DNA of 64,000 nt from Iris pallida (taxonomy: Eukaryota; Streptophyta; Magnoliopsida; Asparagales; Iridaceae). The stretch is taken from the NCBI GenBank assembly GCA_029216955.1, contig JANAVB010015600.1, positions 34,275,792-34,339,791 of the forward strand. Reading direction: 5' to 3'. The translations under genes were made by a program, and so were the position numbers. A model generated the notes under the pieces. The model had not been told where the DNA came from and ran no database searches. It was given only the letters and a program-made list of their open reading frames with translations. Positions within the stretch are counted from its first letter, which is position 1; the number at the start of each line of letters is the position of its first letter. Below are positions 1 through 12,356 of the stretch, piece by piece.

Positions 1-2066
1 AAAGCCTGGGCTCGAAGTCTGTAAAGACTCTCATTTGTAGACTGTGCCTCCTTGATCTGCTCCATCAACCCTGACTGAATGTCAAACGCCATCATCTGTA
101 TCACTGATCCTGGCCGAACTATCTCGATACCGAGCTTCTCCAGATCTTCCCGCAAATACCGATCTGTCATCAGATACCATGCCATCGGATGCCTGTTCAG
201 CACATTTTCCACCATATTTGCCTTCCCGGGGTGATACTGTAAATCGATGTCGAAGTCCTTCATCAACTCCAACCATCCTCTTTGCCTCATGTTCAACTCT
301 TTCTACGTGAACATATACTTCAAGCTCTTGTGGTCAGTAAAGATTTCTACATGCTCTCTGTATAAGTAATGTTTCCATAACTTGAGTGCAAAGATCACCG
401 CAGCTAACTCTAGGTTATGGGTAGGATAGTTCCGCTCATGAGTCCGTAATTGCCTAGATGCATAAGCAATCACTTTTCCATGCTGCTGTATGACACATCC
501 TAGCCCCTTTCCCGAAGCATCGCTGTATATGGTGAAACCTCCAGATCCTGAAGGTAATGTCAGAACTGGAGCAGTCGTCAGCCTCCTCTTCAGCTCCTCA
601 AACGCTGCCTGGCAGTCCTCTGACCAGATGTACTCTGCGTCCTTCTGCGCCAGCTTCGTCATGGGTTCAGCTATCCTAGTAAAGTCCTGGACGAACTTCC
701 TATAATAGCCGGCTAAACCCAGAAAGCTCCTGATCTCTGAAACTGACGTCGGAGCCTTCCATGTCTCAACGGCAGCAATCTTCCTGGGATCCACCGAGAT
801 CCCCTCTCCAGTAACTATATGACCGAGAAACTCCACTCGGTCCAAAAAGAACTCGGACATCAACAATTTGGCAAACAACCTCTCATGCCTCATAATCCCC
901 AAAACTGTCCGCAAGTGCTCTGCGTGCTCCTCCGACGTCTTCGAGTATATCAGGATGTCGTCGATAAATACTACGACGAACTTATCCAGATACTGGTGAA
1001 ATATCTTATTTATCAAGTTTATAAAGACAGCTGGCGCATTTGTGAGACCAAATGGCATTACCAAAAATTTGTACTGCCCGTACTTCGTGTTGAACGCCGT
1101 CTTCTGGATGTCTGCAGCCCTGACTTTCACCTGGTGGTACCCGAATCTTAAATATATCCTGGAAAACACCTTCGCTCCACTCAACTGGTCGAATAAATCA
1201 TCTATCCTGGACAGAGGATATTTGTTCTTAATGGTGATGGTATTCAATGCCCGGTAGTCAATACACAACCGAACTGTACCATCCTTCTTAGGCACAAAGA
1301 GCACTGGCGCTTCCCATGGAGAAGTACTAGATCGAATGAAACCCTTTTTTAACAGGTCATCAATCTGCTCCTTCAACTCTACGGCCTCCTTGAGGTTTAC
1401 TCTATAGCAAGCCCGGGATACTGGCGATGAACCCGGTACTAAATCTATAGTGAACTCCACATCTCTGTCAGGCAGAAGTCCTGGAAGATCCTCTGGGAAT
1501 ACATCCATAAACTCCCTAATGATAGGGTATGGCGGTGCTATCTCCCCAACTGTCGTACAACAGTTCGGCTCTAGGCTGATCTCCGGCCCTGTCCTCTTGA
1601 CACTGAATGGTGCCGTGCCTAGGGAACTGAACAGAATACTACCCTCATGACAGTCTATAGCTGCATGGGCATAGCTAAGCCAGTCCATCCCCAATATGAT
1701 ATCATACCCGGGGAGTGGCATCACAAAGAATCGTCCCCTAAACTCTCTCCCAGCTATAGTAATACAGCATCTATAGATAGCTCTAATGGACACTGGTCCG
1801 CCTTCCGTCATTACTCTACTCATCTTCTCGGTAGGTGTAGCTACTAAGTGGTGTTTATACAAAAATTCTAATGACAGGAAGCTATGAGATGCACCGGAAT
1901 CAAACAAGCATAGAGCTAGAAAAGTATGCAAATAAATATGACTTGTGATGACGTCAGCCAAATAATCTGGCTCCGAAACCTGCTCCGGCTCTGGCTTAAG
2001 ATCTAGGCTATAAGCCTTCCCCTGGGGTCCCTTCTGCTGCTGCAGATGTTGTCCAAACCTCTGCTA
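1..2066 (-). pseudogene. Ty3/Gypsy pol: protease, reverse transcriptase, RNase H (cut by left window edge)
   Basis: Polyprotein region that would process Gag, copy the element RNA and degrade the RNA template. In order along the minus strand I see an aspartic protease motif [10 protein letters not shown] (about 1900), an RT domain with the FIDD catalytic box at 957-968 and the block MPFGLTNAP, then RNase H ([10 protein letters not shown], then FTDHKSLKY near 310). The frame continues past a TAG at 303-305 to the window edge; the protein there (NMRQRGWLELMKDFD) is the normal end of RNase H, so integrase and the 3' LTR lie off the left side. A TAG at 2064-2066 separates this part from Gag in the same frame. 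No frameshift is seen. There is no reason to start a separate protein here; it is one gag-pol frame from 3116. Motif order PR-RT-RH fits Ty3/Gypsy, and the long LTR suggests the Tekay/Del chromovirus group, which is less certain. Confidence 0.93.
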
Positions 2067-3116
2067 CTGAGTCGGAAGCGGCCCTCTAGGTACCTTAGCT
2101 ACTGGGCAGTCCCGAAGCTGATGGATGGCAGACCCACAAGCTAAACACTGCCCTAACCTCTTCCTACAGACGATATTGTCGTGGCCTAGTCTTTTAAAGA
2201 ATCTACACAAAGCTTCCTTCTGTTGTTGCCGGGGTCCCGGGGCTCTAACTGGCGGGGTTGGGTGATGTGATGTAGGAGGACGGTATATCTGCTGGTACGG
2301 CGTCGGTGCTATCGGCTGGAAAGCCTGACACTTGGACGGTCCCTCGAGGTGTACAGAAGCCGACCTCTTTTAAGACAGAAGACGCTCCTCTATGCTCCGG
2401 GCCAACTCTAGGCTCTGGTAGTAGTCAGTCGTACCGTTCGCCACTATAAGAATGCCAATGTCTGGAACTAGACCATGGCAAAACCTACGCGTCATCTCCT
2501 CAAGGTCTGCAACTAGACTAAGAGCGAAACGGATCAAACGACTAAACTTCACTGCATACTCGTCAACAGAACGGTTCTCCTGCTGGATGTTCTGGAATCG
2601 TAGTCCCATGGCTACCCTAGCGGTGGTCGAGAAGAATTTCTTCTTGAACTGGGTCTTGAACTGATCCCAAGTGGCCTTCCCTCTCACGAATAGCGGCTCA
2701 TTTCGGAACCAAATTCCTGCCAAGTCTATCAGCAGAAATTCTGCTGCCTCGACCTGGAGGTCACTCGACAACCTAGCTCCAAGGAGCTTCCTCTCTACCG
2801 AGTCTAGCCAGTCATCTGCTACAACTATGCCCTCAGTCCCTAAGAACTCCTTAGGGTTCAGACCCATGAAGTCCTTGATTGTCCCCGCTCTCTGCTGTGG
2901 CTCTACAGGTGGTGGGACCACGGTACGTTCCTCAGAACGCTCCATGCTCTGGCGGAGTAGGGTGGTCTACTCCTGATGGGTCGTTAGGAACCCTTGGATC
3001 AGAGTGAGCAGTTGGTTCCCGTCGAGTGTGACAGAAGCCTGGGTAGGTATAGTAATAGGTGGTGGTGGGAGTATCGGGTCCTGCTGGGACTGTGATGTGG
3101 AAGGTGGTGGAGGCAT
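2067..3116 (-). pseudogene. Ty3/Gypsy gag (capsid and zinc knuckles) with nonsense codons
   Basis: Structural Gag of the same element. The best start is the ATG at 3116-3114, just after an in-frame stop, opening a Pro-rich stretch (MPPPPSTSQ). The capsid region (about 2945-2400) has the plant Retrotrans_gag pattern (FMGLNPKEFLG, WDQFKTQFKKKFF, RSVDEYAVKFSRL). Towards the C-terminus (2240-2100) there are two knuckles: a degenerate one, C-RFF-KRLG-H-DNIV-C, in which the second Cys is Phe, and an intact CX2CX4HX4C (CLACGSAIHQLRDC). Stops interrupt the frame at 2967-2969 (TAG) and 2370-2372 (TAA), with the next at 2064-2066. All stops are in phase with the start, so the frame is preserved over more than 3 kb. 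Gag and Pol share one frame with no shift between them. Confidence 0.9.
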
Positions 3117-3500
3117 TTGGGTTTATGGATTTATGGATTGGGGGAATATAGTAGGTGGAGGTAGAGGTGTATCGGTCAACTGGTCAACCGACTGGATAGG
3201 GAGTGTGCCATTCTCAGGTATGACATACTGGGATGAACAGGTGAGCACCATCTAAACAGATAAATAAAAAGGACTTATAAGGACTCTTTAAGTAAACAAT
3301 CATGAATAACAAGAAAATCCAATTGTAATAGCGAGCATGTGATGTGTTTCCTATGTTACAGTCCTAGTATTCCTCTAGGTGTTCTAAGCGTCATTCCTAG
3401 TGTTGTCTAATTACCTTAAGTTCCTAATTGCAGGCATGCTTGGTATAATGACGTAACCAAAAAATTTAGTCAGGACCTGCGTGGGCTACCACTAAAAATA
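3117..3500 (-). other. Leader and primer-binding region of the Ty3 element
   Basis: Untranslated stretch between the 5' LTR and gag. Directly next to the LTR, on the minus strand, is a block whose core AGTGGTAGCCCACGCAGGTC (3474-3493) recurs almost unchanged beside the LTRs of the LARD (8651-8670) and the TR-GAG element (about 37254-37275). Its position makes it the likely primer-binding site; I could not match it to a tRNA by eye, and it is not the usual initiator-Met type TGGTATCAGAGC. No other feature seen. Confidence 0.6.
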
Positions 3501-4857
3501 TGTCACAATCCGCTACCCAAATTGTTGGGCCGGGCCGAGTCATGTCCAGCCTACGCTTGAGATAAAACGTAGTAAGCTGTTCCAAAGATATGAAAGTAAG
3601 ACTAAAAGTTGCTAACAGTTCTATATGTAATAAAGAGTCATAAATGCTCCAAACACAAAAGTCATCTCATATAATAGTAAGTCCAAGTACAAGTCCGAAA
3701 TGTAAAGCTGGATACAGGTCCAATCACAAAATAGATAGTCTAATACATAACTACTCTCAAAAGTCCAAAATGTAAATAGACAACTAGACGAGTTTTCCCG
3801 CAGGTACATCCTCGTAAGACAAATTCTGGTCCTCGGCAGTAACTCCATAATATGAGTCACAGAGCAACTCCTTCTCAGTAAGTATATCTACAACGTTATC
3901 CTGTCAGGACGGGAACAAGTACTGATTCTTACAAACATATAATATTGATCATGTGATGGAAAGAAATGACATATCATGTTTATCCAGTTTTAAATACATT
4001 TTCTTATGGCAATAATTAATTGTTTTAAAGTTAAAAACTGTAGTAGGTGAGTGATCAGTCAATAGGTAATCAGGATGTACAGTGGTACATATCAATTTTC
4101 TGAAGTGTACATACGTACCCTTAACGGCATCGGTGTATGTCCATACACAAATGCGGGATCAGACATACGACAAAGTTATATATAGAATGTAACAGTGCTC
4201 GGTAAATACATACGGAGAAGGGGGGCATGATCACGTACACTACTAACAGTTTCCCCTTAACCCGTTGTTAAACATGTGAGAGATATGAAAACTGTCCTAA
4301 ACATGGTAGAGACTGAAAGTAATACAACATGTAAAGTTTTAACTTGCTATCCCAAGGATCAGCATTTTACATGGTTGGAAATCACAGTTTATGGTTATAG
4401 CAGTATGTAAATTTTATAGAAGTACTTGCCTTTAGCAAAGCAAAGCAGCGATAAAAAATGCTATAGATGCCGGGTGACTCGTCACTGTAGAAATAAATAC
4501 ATAAACTTAGTTTTTATACTAAGTTAAACACTACAACACTAGTAGTGCAACCCGACTTTCTGACTGGACACCTAGCCAAATGATGACTTTAGCATAGGAG
4601 ACCAATGTGGATTGACACAATACCCTAACTAACTTTCTAGGGCCTTTACACTAGTGCGGGGTGAGGTCCAATATGTCTATAACTCAAAACAACACAAAAC
4701 ATTGAAAGTCGTAATTATTCAATAAATAAATCAAACTGTACACTGTGTTCCAACAATTTTTGAGATAGACAAAAAGCTCAATTTTATATAAAATAAAGTA
4801 CCAAAATGATCCTTGTTAATTATAGAAATTTATACTAATTTTTCTGGAATTTATAAA
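3501..4857 (-). repeat. 5' LTR of the Ty3 element, downstream part (U5 side)
   Basis: On the minus strand the LTR ends ...GCGGATTGTGACA at 3501, immediately before the primer-binding block. The part seen here carries a stem-loop at 3516-3529 (CCCAA-loop-TTGGG) and an AGGCAAGTAC motif at 4432-4441. The LTR is interrupted at 4857 by the LARD, whose 5-bp duplication ATAAA is 4853-4857 and 16144-16148; the rest resumes at 16149. Total LTR length without the insertion is about 3.4 kb. Confidence 0.85.
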
Positions 4858-7800
4858 TGTAGCACCTAGTTTCCCAAATGAGGATAATTTTGAAATTTTG
4901 TGTTTATAATTATTTTAATAATGATATTTAATTCATGATATGATTTTTGGTGATTTTAAATCATTTTAAAATTATTTAAATCAATGACTTGTGGTTTTGA
5001 CATTTTGCTAGTGAAACCCTAGAGACTGTTTGACCTAGAGTCTAACCATGTGATTATGATATTTTAATATCATTTTTGGCCTAAGGATATTTTTGCATTT
5101 GATCTCTTTGAATTATTTTGATATTATTTTATTATTTATGATATTGTTTTGGGGTTATTTGAGTCGGGTTCGAATTTCAACTCAATCCGACTTGAAACGG
5201 GGACCCGGGGGTAGTTTGACTCTAGTGGGACCCACACACTAGTTAGTCATGGCCCACATGATATTAATTTTAGTCCACATGATAGAAATATTTTAGTTAG
5301 AGGTTAGACTAATTATTATGGATAAGGTTAGTGTGATTAGAGACTTTAGAATAACTAATTTAGCCCCAACCAATTAGCCCTTTCCTAATACTCATGGAAT
5401 AGGTTAGTGGGGGCATTTTGGACCTTACCATAATAGGACAAATAGCCCCATATGGCCAGCCACTTTGGGAGAAGATAGGCTCAAGTTCATTTCATTATTC
5501 TCATCCACACTCTCTCTCTCTCTTGTTCTTCTCCAAATTCCTAGAGAGCAATCCCTAGCAATTTCTCCACCAAATTCTTCCATTTCACCACCAAATCTTC
5601 TTCTTTCCTTCTCCATTCTAGCCAAGGAGGAAGCTACCCAAGTTTGGGAGGATTCGGAGCTCGTTCGTGTCCTTTTGGAATCTCTACGTGTCGGTGTCAC
5701 TCCGGGAAGACTTTTCTTCGATTCGATCTACCGGGAGGTATAAATCCCTTCTCCTTTTCATTTTCTCATGCATATAGGTCTATTTTGAACCCATAGGAAT
5801 GACCCGCATGGTTGTATCTCCATTTGTGTCCATGTCGTATCCATTTGGAGGTCATAGGAGTGTCCTTTGTGTTGTGGTTGTGTCCATGTGAAAAAATCCC
5901 AAATTTGGACACACTATGTGTTGTTGTTATGTATGAATAAATTATTACATGTTTAATCTCATATTTTTTGTATTGGAGATGTGTTCTATAGTGTCTCATA
6001 TATATATATTAGTGTAGAGAGTGAGTTCTTGATATATTATGTTATATACTTGTGTTCTTTTGTCTCAAACTACCCAAATCCGTCATGATTTTTATTCACG
6101 TTTTTAATTTCAGTCCTAACTTAGAAATATCATAACTTCTAGCTCAAAGCTCGGTTTAATCTTCCATTTTTTTAAAAGAAGCGTATTGAAGTTAGCTTTC
6201 CAAAAACATGTATTAATAGGCCTAATTCTTTCTATAACTTTCTGGAGAATTATTTGAGTGTCAGCTGTACGAAAGACAAACGCGTTATTGGTGTTTTCGC
6301 GATTCCGGGAGTTTCCGGAAACGAAAACGCGATCAGTTTGAAGTTTCGGAAAGCTAACACATAGATCTATAACATACTTTAATCCTAAATTTTAATTCAT
6401 GCTGAGATGGTATAGTATTGATTATTAGTAGGAGTTACTATTCAGCATATGCATTTTGTGCACCCTTGTGTGTAATATAATGTTCCATTTGATTTTAACC
6501 CATATTAATTTTATGTATATTATGTAATTAAATAGAGAATGCAAGCATGAGTAAATGGTTAAATAAATGATGTATGAGGTGTAAGTATCCTATCTAATGT
6601 AAGCATGTATAAGTATGGCTTGTAATGAATATGTAGGTTCCATAGTATGTAATGTATGGTGCATATAGTGGTACAAGGGAATAAATGAATGATGAATGAA
6701 TGCAAGCATGAATATAATATAATAATAGATATAATGTATGCAATATACAAGTTAATGAGATGTAATGTTCTATGTTAACACAAATCCTATATTACCTCAT
6801 GTACCCCCTTACACTATGTTGACACTATCACACTTGACACATTGTTCACTTACACTTTGACACTCTTTGATATGTATACACTATGTATGCCCATTTAACC
6901 CTCACTTGCCCCTTTGCCATGTTCACATACACACACATAGCCTCTTAAATAAGTATTTATGAATATAGTTAACTTAGCTATGTATGTATATTATATATGT
7001 TAGCATATTGTGTTGTAATATATAAGTTTATATAACCATTTGAAATGCTATGATTATAGACCTAATGTTGAATACCAATATATGCATGTGTATATATGTG
7101 TAGACATATATAGCTTAAAGTAATAGATTACCTAGTGTATATCCAATGTGAATTCTTGCCTATTTGAGTATTGAATAATTGCATGCTATATAGAGTTGGG
7201 TGTATGTTGGCTTGTATAGCCTTGTATTGATGTGTGCTTGCTAGGATAGTCTTGGTTAGGCCTAGTAAGACTTGCTGGGTTAGGACATGACCTAGTTTGA
7301 CTAGTGCAGTTGACCAGAGTTGACCAAGGGTTGACTTTGGCCTAGTTTGACCTAGATTCATATAGAATGCATTGTAGTGCTTTATATTACCCTTCTGGAC
7401 ATGTTGTGACTTGTGCTGTTCTAATTAGGAGCCAAACACCTCTCTTCGGACAATATCTTTACCTTGGACATTCAGATATCAGGTGAGTACATTCTCTGAT
7501 CATTTCATATCCTGCTTAGAATTATTTCCTGCATTAAATTACTTTACTTGTACTGTCACGTTGGTCACACGGGTTGGTACTATACGGATCCCTTCTTGAG
7601 ATGTTATCCTTAGGGAGCATCGGGTACTACATGTTCTGTGCGTTTCACTTACATGTCGTATCACTATGCTTCACAGGTTCTTCGATCACTTGTGACATAT
7701 ACTCTTATGATCACAGAGTCTCCTAGAATCCCCATTTTTGGGACTACTATGTATCACCCTTCGAGGGCTTACCACCCTTCGGGGGCTTATCACCTTTCGG

Positions 7801-8643
7801 AGGCTTATCACCCTTTGGGGGCATATCACCCTTTGGGGGCTTATCACCTTTCGGAGGCTTATCACCCTTCGGGGGCTGTTACATAGTATCATAACATAAC
7901 CTGTTTGGATCCTTGTGTACTGATTGGGGGTACAGGGGAGTAGAAGTAGACATGTGAATAATACCCAAGTAGTATCTTATCAGAATCTCTTCCATAGTGT
8001 CTTATCAGAATCTCCTATGCCATTTACATGTCTATATTGTACTCTGACTCACTAGCCACATGTTAATTCTCTATTTATAGTAGATATTTCTATTATAGCT
8101 CTCTCTCTCTGTTTACATACAGCATTTCTTTCAGTACTTGCATCTTACTTTACTGTATGATTATATTTTCTAACATGCTATGAACTGTTGAGATGTAATG
8201 TGCTCGCTCCTGTCCTGACTGGACCCGTTGATAAATTTTACAGATAGCCTGGAGGTTGCCTGCTAGCCTAGAGGAGACAGTAGAGGTTGCATAGATAGCT
8301 AGGGTTTTTGCTTATAGTTTATTTTCAGTCATCTTAAGTTGTATTTATGGATTACTGTATTTGGGTTTTGAGATGTATTCTGAGTTTGTATCTTAGACAC
8401 TTAGACTTCTATCTGTTGTATCTTTTTTCGACTTCATGTTTTATCTATCTTCCTTTATGCTCTACCTTAGATGTGATTGAGTTTACATTCTGCTATGTCA
8501 CACCCATTCGGGGAGTATAAATTGTTTAGTCTTATACTGTTAGATGCATTGAGACCTAGGACAGCGTTCTACCGTCGACACTGCGGCGTAGGCTGGGCGT
8601 TGTTACGTTATCGTGTCCTAACTCTAGGGTGCGGATCGTGACA
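4858..8643 (+). repeat. 5' LTR of the LARD
   Basis: Begins TGTAGCACC and ends GGATCGTGACA. It contains a pyrimidine-rich leader-like stretch near 5500-5620 followed by GGGAGGTATAAATCCC around 5735, an AGGTGAGTAC motif at 7481-7490, an 18-bp minisatellite at 7752-7877, a pyrimidine/ACAG acceptor-like site ending at 8243, and a stem-loop at 8617-8628 just before the end. AT-rich and free of coding capacity; the ORFs of about 80 codons translate the minisatellite or AT-rich DNA. Confidence 0.9.
7752..7877 (+). repeat. Minisatellite in LARD 5' LTR, ~18-bp unit
   Basis: About seven tandem units of the type TATCACCCTTCGGGGGCT, varying at a few positions (TTCGGAGG, TTTGGGGG, TTCGAGGG). Each unit contains CCCTTCGGGGG, which can form a short hairpin. 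The same array is present in the other LTR (15253-15379), so it predates this insertion. Confidence 0.9.
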
Positions 8644-8680
8644 CATTTTTAGTGGTGGCCCATGCAGGTCGAGTTTGTGT
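8644..8680 (+). promoter_or_regulatory. LARD primer-binding region
   Basis: Directly follows the 5' LTR. Contains AGTGGTGGCCCATGCAGGTC (8651-8670), nearly identical to the block next to the LTR of the Ty3 element (3474-3493) and of the TR-GAG element. Position and conservation support a primer-binding role; the cognate tRNA is not identified. Confidence 0.6.
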
Positions 8681-11600
8681 AGTGGTATTCGAACTAGAGT
8701 ACCACTACAGCCTGCAGTAGGATTAGGATATATTTTTGAAGATACTCAATCACAATTAGGATCCCTTGAGAGATTCCTGGGACGACCCTTGAGAATCTTG
8801 TTTAACTCCGATTTGAAAACTCTTTTCTTTTTTCTTGATTTGATTTATCTTTACTTTCTGCTATTGAATTTGATTTTGATGGATTATTATTGAATTTGAG
8901 TTTATATTTATTGATTTTGATGAAGATTGTTGAAATTTGAATCTTGATGTTAGCTATAGCATCCGAGTTTGTAGTTATATGATTTGAAGGATTTTTTTCA
9001 TTTCTGAATTTGGATGTTCGTTGATAAATTTGATTTTTTTTTGTATTCATTGTTGATTTAATTTAATTTTTGGCAAGATGAAATTATATGGGCTAGGTCA
9101 TCTAAGTTATGGAAATCTTGTCTTCTATAGTCACATTAGCCAGCATGGTGAGGACATATAGTCTGATTTTGGATATATTTCTCGGGTGTGGAAATTTAAG
9201 GTTTTCGCAGCCAAGCTAGCGGCATCGCGAAAATGTTAAATACCATGATTCTAGAGGTATGTGCATAAGTCAAGGACTCTGTGATTATCGTAGCCTTGCT
9301 CACTAGTATGACGAGGATTTAGAGTACCATAATTTTGGATAGACGCATATGATTATCAGATTGTACCTTAAATATTTTCGAACATGTTTTTGCTACTTTT
9401 GTTTCAGTCATTCAAAAAAAAAAAAAAGGAATTATTGTTGTTTTGTTTTGTTTTGTTTCTCATTGTTTACTTAGGATGTAGCTTTAGCTATTTTTATAAA
9501 CCTTGTGTAACTTTTTACAAAAAATTATTTCTTCTTAATACAATAAACCAATGATTTTGCTAGGCCTTATTTTGGATTTGGTATTATAATTCTTGTTTCA
9601 AAAAAAAATGGGTCCCTCTTTTAAATAGATAAGCAGAACAGATTCTATTATCATTCTTTTTCTGCCAATATTTTTACTACCATCATTCCTTGTCTTATAT
9701 ACCTGTCCTGATTATATCAATTCTCTGTCTCGTATATAATTCTGTCAGCTATACCTTGACAACTCTTGAATCTTTATATCATTTTGCCTGAGAAATGTTA
9801 AGGAAGTGACGTAAATTATGTAGCTCAGAGAAGACGTAACTGGTTATTTTATGATGATCTAAAGGAAATCAAATGTGGAGTGTTCCATATGGAAACTTGA
9901 GATAGAAATATGGTAAAGGTCTCGAATAGAATAAAGAGATGTATATTGCCAATCTGGAAACAATTACATTTAGAGAAATTTTGGGGTTATGAGATAGTTT
10001 ATAGGTGTATTCAAAACTAATGAGAATATCAGAGGTCAACCTAGTTTTGAGAACTTAGAAAATCTTGGTTATTGATTCTGGGGAAAACTTTTACTCTGAG
10101 GCTATGTAGAAGGTTAGTAATGGAAAAGAGAAGTTAATTGTGTTTAATAAGGATATTAAACAAGATGTTGCGAGGAAATGACTAGGGATAGAGAGAGCAC
10201 AAAGTTATGGAAGTTTAGAGATTGTTGTGAAATATTTTTAGGAGAATAATATTCAAGGGTATATGTCGAAGAAAATACAGAAGTTGATTTTATGATGAAA
10301 GATAAGTTTTGTAAGGCCTAGAGATTTAAACTAAATAATACGAGGAGAACAATTTGAACAAGTTCAAGGAATTCGTAAACGGGATTTAGAGGTTTTGGGT
10401 CAAATTTAAGACAAGGTGAAAGAACTTGAAAATTTAAATAAATGGTTAATGTTGATTCCTAAATGTGAGGGTTGTGCTTCAAGAGTGATGTTTGGAAATT
10501 GGGAATTGCCTACGGTAGTCATGGTAAGGGTTTAAGTAAAGGTTAAATTTTCATATGGAGACTGGTGAGGTAAAGATATGATTGGCAAGTTATGACCAGA
10601 TGAACTTAAGAGTATCAGAAGCAGATGACTAACTCGATCTTCATTATTTTTGTGCATTAATTACCACCTCTTGAACTCCCACTTTCTAATTGAGATCCTT
10701 GACGTTCCTTATCGTGACTTTGATATTCGGAATATAATACTAGCTGTTACCCTCCAACAAATCTTATATGCAAGACATAGACGAGCTCACCTTCGTGTAG
10801 GTATATCATGTCCCACTAAAACCTGTCTTCTTGTACTCTATTTTCTTGATATGATTTTCTGGTCAACTGGCTAAACTATAACCTCTACCATTATACTAAA
10901 TTTCTTCTTATTTCAATTAGAAATCCAGCCTTGACTCAATTCTTTCGACCCGACATGTGATGGTGTTCTGCTTGTTTCCTTAGATGCTTAACCTTGTACC
11001 TTATCTGATTACTTGACCCGTTGGTTAAGAAACTTGGACTATGTAATTCCTTTCATCATTACCACCCTTATATCTTGTGCTGCTAAATTAGCCTTAGTTT
11101 TGCAAGCTTATCTATTTTCGAGCTTGGTCATGACATATTTTATTGGGTGGCCACCCACTAACATATTGTCTAATCAGAACTGGTACATGATGGTCTGATC
11201 AACCTATTGTACTTTGGTTTGCTTTTTCATGTATCAATCTACGAGAATGGAGACATAGTTAAACTTGACCCTAGAGTCTCATTCGCGACAGCCTTGACAA
11301 TTTTCTTTGAAATCTTTTTATCGCCTATGAACCTCGTATTCGTACTCAGTCGAATTAAATTTAATCATGACCTGAACCTCCATCATTGGATGCTCGTGCT
11401 CATACTTTGATTTCATTGATTTTCCTTCTTGCCCAAATCTCGTTTTATCCCAAAATTGATCAACTTAGATCGTGTCAAGACAAAAATCTATTTGTGATTT
11501 GTTGTGCCTAAATTTTCAATTTTTGCCATTTTATGGAATAGTAACCTTTTAATAATTTCTTAGTTGCTTGTTAATGACCAATTTTTATATAGGATGGTAG

Positions 11601-12321
11601 ACAGCCCTACAACCTTGATGATTGTTGTTTCCTTACCTTCCCAATTAGGACACCCTAGATTGTTTGTGTGTTGATACCATAGTACTGTTTTGACCTAGAA
11701 TGATTAGTGTACCTAGGTGAGACTTCCAACTGCTACGGTATGCCCTGACCTTGTATACTATTCCTTCAAATTGCATGATTTAGATTAAAAAAAAATTTAG
11801 ACCTTGATTGTTGGGAAATAGGGACGTCACTCCATTAATATCAGTTGTAGATATATATGGGTTAGTCCTTGATGTGGGGATGTGTGTCTATAAACATGTA
11901 GCTTAGGAGATTTAGGAGAGATTATAGTATCAGCCTTGATAGGATGTACTAGTCTTTTGGTGAGTATAAATGTGTTATGAGAGATAGGGGCCTATATGTC
12001 TTAGTAATGCATCGTTACTATGGTAATAGAATGTATTAATAGATGGTTAATAGGAAGATAATAGTTTGAGCATACCTATAGCCTATGATCAGTTCCTTTT
12101 CATCCTTAGTTAAGACCACTTTAAAATAGGTCCAGTCCCTTGGATATAGGTTCCAGTCCATATTTTATTGAAGTTCCATTACCGCCGTACAGCAGAGCAA
12201 TATTGGAGGTATTCCTAGATTGACACTTTTTAGATGTCCGTTTATTATTCCAGTGTTAGGAAGTGTTACCTTAGATATTGGGTAGGTTAGAGGCTCTAGA
12301 AGGAGTACTATCGATCTTAAA
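8681..12321 (+). other. LARD interior, non-coding
   Basis: About 3.6 kb of AT-rich DNA between the primer-binding block and the polypurine tract. I read all frames and found no Gag, protease, RT, RNase H or integrase motif. It includes an A12 run near 9416 and short AT-rich ORFs of 60-75 codons at 10650-11410 that resemble no family I know. The function, if any, would be to serve as packaged RNA. Confidence 0.8.
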
Positions 12322-12356
12322 TTTCGAGGACGAAATTTTTCTAAGGTGGGTAGAGT
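12322..12356 (+). promoter_or_regulatory. LARD polypurine tract region
   Basis: TTTCGAGGACGAAATTTTTC followed by TAAGGTGGGTAGAGT ends one base before the 3' LTR start at 12357. This is the usual Ty3/Gypsy layout in plants (CGAGGACGAAATT plus purine tract), and a similar block lies at the same place in the TR-GAG element (minus strand, 35656-35700). Confidence 0.8.

Noticed and set aside
303..1961. 552-codon pol ORF as an independent gene with its own start
   Set aside because: It has no ATG at its start and is simply the segment of one gag-pol frame between two nonsense codons.
7752..7877. CRISPR-like array
   Set aside because: Contiguous tandem units without spacers inside a plant LTR; a minisatellite.
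8802..11410. Short ORFs in the LARD interior as host or element genes
   Set aside because: 60-82 codons in AT-rich DNA, no motif, and no matching gene structure.
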